Part shown: positions 61,113-64,000 of the stretch, one piece after another
How the letters are laid out: every line of letters starts with the position of its first letter
Numbering within the stretch: position 1 is the stretch's first letter
Assembly: GCF_900107095.1 (NCBI RefSeq)
Contig: NZ_FNOR01000016.1
Span: 1-64,000, forward strand
From: Collimonas sp. OK242
GTDB lineage: Bacteria > Pseudomonadota > Gammaproteobacteria > Burkholderiales > Burkholderiaceae_D
Direction: 5' to 3'
Length of the DNA stretch: 64,000 bases
The notes under the pieces: generated by a model
Databases searched by the model: none
Told to the model about the DNA's origin: nothing
The model's input: the letters and a program-made list of their open reading frames with translations, nothing else
Made by a program: the position numbers and the translations under genes

Positions 61113-62762
61113 GTGAATAACAACCAAAAAAATGCGATCTTCTTCGCTGCGTTGACCATGACAGGCGGCGCGTTAGCGGCAACTGCACCTGTTGCCACTC
61201 ACACTCCCGGCTCCTCAGGCCTGAAACCCTGCGGATCCGTAACGGTCGACCCTGTAACTTATGTCACTCTCGGCAAATCGAGCGTCATCAGGCTGGATAC
61301 TCCGGCAGCGCGCATGCTGATCGGCGGGCAGTCGTCGAGCCGGGCGGGCAAGCCGCCTGCAACGAACGACAAGAACGCACCGGCAGCGCCGGGAAATGCG
61401 CCGCCAGCGCCGGCACAGGGAGCTTCGGATGGCGTGGCAGATGTGGAAATCACGCTGCTCAGTCCTACCGAACTGTTCTTCCTAGGGAAGAAGACCGGGT
61501 CCATGAATGTGGTCTTGCAGGGTTCGGATGGGCGCTGCGTCATCAAGGACATCATCGTTACCGTCGATCCGGGCAGCCTGCAAGCCAAGATCGCCGAATT
61601 GATGCCTGAAGAAACCGGAATTAAAGTGCGGGGAGCAGAAAACGCACTGGTGCTGACCGGCAAAGTCACTGATGCCGTCAAGCTGGACGAAGCGATGAAC
61701 CTGGCCACCGCTTACGGCGACGGCAAGAAGGTGGTCAACATGCTGCGCATCATGACGCCGCAGCAGGTGATGCTGGAAGTGAAAATCGCCGAGGTCAGCA
61801 AGACGCTGCTCGATAAACTAGGTTCGAGTGTCAACCTGACCCGCGCCAGCAACGGCGGCAGCAATACTTTCTCCCTGCTGTCCAGTTTCTTGAGCAACGG
61901 CGGCGCCTTGCTGCAGGCGTTGAAGATCGGCAGGACCGCGGTAAATCTTGATGGACAGAAGGATGATGGCCTGGTGCGGGTGTTGGCTGAACCGAACATC
62001 ATGGCTATCAGCGGTCAGCAAGCCAGTTTCCTGTCGGGCGGCAAGATCTTCATTCCGGTATCGCAAACCAACAACAATGGCATACCCACGATTACGTTGG
62101 AAGAAAAGGAATTCGGTATCGGTGTGAAGTTCATGCCCACCGTGCTGGACGGCACCCGTATCAACCTGAAGATGGTGTCGGAAGTGTCGGACCTGTCGCA
62201 GGTAGGCTCGCCGTTCACCACTGTCGGTGGCGTCACGGCTGTGCTGCCGTCGCTGACGGTACGTCGGGCCGACACCACGGTGCAGCTCAACGATGGACAA
62301 AGCTTCGCCATTGCCGGCCTGATCAAGAACAACGTCACTGAATCCATCAAGCGCTATCCCGGCTTGGGCGAGGTGCCGGTCCTGGGCGCGTTGTTCAGGA
62401 GTTCCGAGTTTCAGACCGACCAGACGGAACTGCTGTTCGTGATCACGCCGCACCTGGTGAAGCCGCTGGCAGAAGCGCCTACGCTGCCGACGGATAATCA
62501 TGTTGTACCTAGTCGCGCTGGAGTTTATTTCAACGGCAGCCTGGAAGGCTCCGCTCCGGCGCCTGCCGCAGCACCGGCCCCGGCCGCTGCCGCAACACCG
62601 CTGCCAGCTCCTGCGGCGGCACCAGTTCCAACCGCTGTCGCAGCACCAGTTCCAACCGCTGCCGCAGCACCAGTTCCGGTCGCTGTCGCAGAAGCAGTAC
62701 CAGTTCCAGCGGCAGAAGTGGAAGTTAGTTCTGTTGCCGCCGTCACCCCTGAAATCAAATAA
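61113..62762 (+). CDS. cpaC: Flp pilus secretin CpaC/RcpA
   Basis: 549 residues from a GTG start with GGGAG upstream. It forms the outer-membrane channel for the pilus. There is a signal peptide (FAALTMTGGALAAT), a pilus-specific N-domain with SVIRLDTPAARMLIG and LFFLGKKTGSMNVVLQG, a BON-like segment, then the secretin core QQVMLEVKIAEVSKTLLDKL to VPVLGALFRSSEFQTDQTEL and LFVITPHLVKPL. The insertion between residues 75 and 105 is Ala/Pro-rich. The last 75 residues are a low-complexity Ala/Pro/Val tail encoded partly by 24-base repeats, which most CpaC proteins lack. Confidence 0.93.
   Translation: MNNNQKNAIFFAALTMTGGALAATAPVATHTPGSSGLKPCGSVTVDPVTYVTLGKSSVIRLDTPAARMLIGGQSSSRAGKPPATNDKNAPAAPGNAPPAPAQGASDGVADVEITLLSPTELFFLGKKTGSMNVVLQGSDGRCVIKDIIVTVDPGSLQAKIAELMPEETGIKVRGAENALVLTGKVTDAVKLDEAMNLATAYGDGKKVVNMLRIMTPQQVMLEVKIAEVSKTLLDKLGSSVNLTRASNGGSNTFSLLSSFLSNGGALLQALKIGRTAVNLDGQKDDGLVRVLAEPNIMAISGQQASFLSGGKIFIPVSQTNNNGIPTITLEEKEFGIGVKFMPTVLDGTRINLKMVSEVSDLSQVGSPFTTVGGVTAVLPSLTVRRADTTVQLNDGQSFAIAGLIKNNVTESIKRYPGLGEVPVLGALFRSSEFQTDQTELLFVITPHLVKPLAEAPTLPTDNHVVPSRAGVYFNGSLEGSAPAPAAAPAPAAAATPLPAPAAAPVPTAVAAPVPTAAAAPVPVAVAEAVPVPAAEVEVSSVAAVTPEIK
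62619..62690 (+). repeat. Three 24-base tandem repeats in the cpaC tail
   Basis: The unit GCACCAGTTCCAACCGCTGT plus CGCA occurs three times with one to four changes, coding for APVPTAVA-type octapeptides. Copy number may vary between strains without breaking the frame. Confidence 0.85.
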
Positions 62763-62773
62763 AAGGAAAGTCC

Positions 62774-63061
62774 ATGAACAAGCTCGCAATCGCACTGTTG
62801 CTCGTCCTGACGGCGGGCTGCTCAACGATGACCCCCCAGTACGACACCAAGTTCGGCGACGCCGTACGCGCGGCCAAACTCAAGATGACCATCAATCCTG
62901 ACGCCGGCAAGAATCCCGATCAGGTGGCAGGCATGGATGGCAAGGCGGCCAGGGAGACCATGAATCTTTATCACGACAGTTTCAAGTCGCCGTCGCCGGT
63001 AGTCAACGTTATCAATATTGGTGGCAGCCTGAGTGGTAACGGCAGTAGCGGTAACCAGTAA
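62774..63061 (+). CDS. Small pilus-locus lipoprotein, CpaD-like
   Basis: 95 residues with a lipoprotein signal (IALLLVLTAGC, Cys at residue 16). The mature part has YDTKFGDAVRAAKLKMTINPD, AGKNPDQVAGMDGKAARETM and NLYHDSFKSPSP, the motif of short lipoproteins that follow the secretin gene in many betaproteobacterial tad loci. It is much shorter than Caulobacter CpaD. It probably helps place the secretin in the outer membrane. It lies 11 bases after cpaC. Confidence 0.82.
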   Translation: MNKLAIALLLVLTAGCSTMTPQYDTKFGDAVRAAKLKMTINPDAGKNPDQVAGMDGKAARETMNLYHDSFKSPSPVVNVINIGGSLSGNGSSGNQ

Positions 63062-63224
63062 GGTCCTGAGGACGGAACAATGATTTTATCGATGAAGGCA
63101 GCAGAATAAGCTGCCAGTGGGAAAGGCGGCATTCGTTTTTGCAAGTCAGTAGCAGAAATCAGTAGTGCCCAGGCAGTACCGGCGCAGTAGATTTTGATTA
63201 ACAACTATCTTCAAGAGGAAAAAA

Positions 63225-63431
63225 ATGAACACATTTTTCAATACGCTCAACCAATCCGTCCGTTCCTTTGCTAACGACGAAGATGGCGCTCAAGTTATCG
63301 AGTATGCGTTGATCATCGCTGTCGTGTCGATCGCGCTGGTTCTCGCATTGCAGGGGCTTACCAAGGGGGGCTACTTCGCAACATTTATTACCCGCGTAGC
63401 AAACTGCCTGACAACAGCGACATGCACCTGA
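63225..63431 (+). CDS. flp: Flp-type major pilin, copy 1 (68 aa)
   Basis: AGAGG lies about 7 bases before the ATG. A 20-residue leader ending in DEDG is followed by AQVIEYALIIAVVSIALVLA, the Flp cleavage signature G-xxxx-E-Y. The mature pilin ends in VANCLTTATCT, with two Cys near the C-terminus that could form a loop. It is nearly identical to the next gene from the cleavage site on. Confidence 0.93.
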   Translation: MNTFFNTLNQSVRSFANDEDGAQVIEYALIIAVVSIALVLALQGLTKGGYFATFITRVANCLTTATCT

Positions 63432-63496
63432 TATCAGCTTGCATCGACGGGGCGGCCGCATGGCCGCTCTCCCATCCAGTTAAAAAGGAGATTGTC

Positions 63497-63673
63497 ATGC
63501 TTCATCAATTCTTGAGAGAGGAAGACGGCGCTCAGGTTATCGAGTATGCGTTGATCATCGCTGTCGTGTCGATCGCGCTGGTTCTCGCATTGCAGGGACT
63601 TACCACCGGTGGCTACTTCGCAAATTTCATTACTCGCGTAGCAAATTGTCTGACAACAGCGACATGCACCTGA
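63497..63673 (+). CDS. flp: Flp-type major pilin, copy 2 (58 aa)
   Basis: The ATG at 63497 is preceded by AAAGGAG. The leader is shorter and different (MLHQFLREEDG), but the mature pilin AQVIEYALIIAVVSIALVLA and the tail FITRVANCLTTATCT match copy 1 except for a few positions (Lys-Gly to Thr-Gly, Thr to Asn). The DNA is also nearly identical across about 150 bases and reaches into the stop. This points to a recent tandem duplication or gene conversion. Confidence 0.93.
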   Translation: MLHQFLREEDGAQVIEYALIIAVVSIALVLALQGLTTGGYFANFITRVANCLTTATCT

Positions 63674-63736
63674 TTTTATTCACTGACTTGGTATTAGGAA
63701 AATTCTTGTTGTAACCATTCTAAAAAAGGCATCATC

Positions 63737-64000
63737 GTGAACCTTGTTGTCCGCCATCGCCAGGACGGGGCTGTGATAGTCACCGTATCGCTCGTCCTGC
63801 TATTCTTGCTGGGATTCATGGCAATTGCCTTGGATTTTGGCCACCTGTTCGTCGTCAAGACAGAGCTGCAAACGGCGATGGACAGCTGTGCCCTGGCGGC
63901 CGCGCAGGAGCTTGATGGCGAAAGCACGGCTTTGACGCGCGCCACCAATGCCGGCATTACCGCCGGCAACCTGAATAACGTCAATTTCCAGTCCGTCACA
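63737..64000 (+). CDS. TadG-like pilus assembly protein, N-terminal part (runs off the window)
   Basis: The frame opens with a GTG at 63737 (AAGG 8 bases upstream) and stays open to the last base, 88 codons. MNLVVRHRQDGAVIVTVSLV leads into a membrane helix (LLFLLGFMAIALDFGHLFVV), then KTELQTAMDSCALAAAQELDG, which is the Tad_N/TadG start with its single helix and periplasmic Ala-rich segment. The C-terminal part, often a von Willebrand-like domain, lies outside the window. Confidence 0.85.
   Translation, partial: MNLVVRHRQDGAVIVTVSLVLLFLLGFMAIALDFGHLFVVKTELQTAMDSCALAAAQELDGESTALTRATNAGITAGNLNNVNFQSVT

Overview
The window looks like a chromosomal piece of a Burkholderiales bacterium of the family Oxalobacteraceae, most probably Collimonas or a close relative. 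This is inferred from GC-rich coding, from the style of MutS, IlvD, SelU/SelD and the DUF2242/DUF2946/DUF3309 proteins, and from the gene mix. No rRNA, tRNA, CRISPR array or replication origin was seen.

Layout. 1-351: end of an IS3-family element next to a terminator. 423-8602 (mostly minus): exported protein of unknown function, mutS, a TonB-like proline-rich membrane protein, a YhiN-type flavoprotein and ilvD. 8921-12860: cystathionine beta-lyase, an Lrp-type regulator and a GDSL autotransporter esterase. 12872-17489: DUF2242 lipoprotein, a PF10118 hydrolase divergent from a TetR gene, and selU-selD. 17520-21910 (minus): DUF2946 protein, TonB-dependent receptor and PepSY membrane protein, an outer- and inner-membrane metal or siderophore uptake operon. 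22109-28844: orphan DegT aminotransferase with a Dabb protein, a LysR/SDR/alpha-beta hydrolase cluster, and a membrane diguanylate cyclase.

29047-40357 is a complete malonate-use locus. It has a GntR/FCD regulator, a three-part TRAP transporter, the decarboxylase subunits MdcA, C, D and E, the prosthetic-group genes mdcG and mdcB, and the transacylase mdcH. An unexpected LivK-like binding protein lies between mdcB and mdcH. A long inverted repeat covers the ribosome binding site of the TRAP large permease.

40379-56476 is dominated by a giant cyclic beta-1,2-glucan synthase (about 2,937 residues). Farther on lies a gnd-pgm-glycoamylase operon whose last product is related to beta-1,2-glucanases. 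Between them is a small stress and metal patch: an RcnB-like protein, a DUF883 protein, a DUF3309 protein and two internally deleted relics (Nramp transporter, ferritin-like protein).

56887-58212 is a GST/TetR divergent pair with a clear operator. The 1.2 kb after it has no recognisable gene but holds a MITE-like element with 28-bp terminal inverted repeats and a separate long hairpin. 59394-64000 is the start of a tad/Flp pilus locus: three pilins (two nearly identical), prepilin peptidase, CpaB, secretin CpaC, a small lipoprotein and the start of a TadG-like protein. The ATPase and platform genes must lie outside the window.
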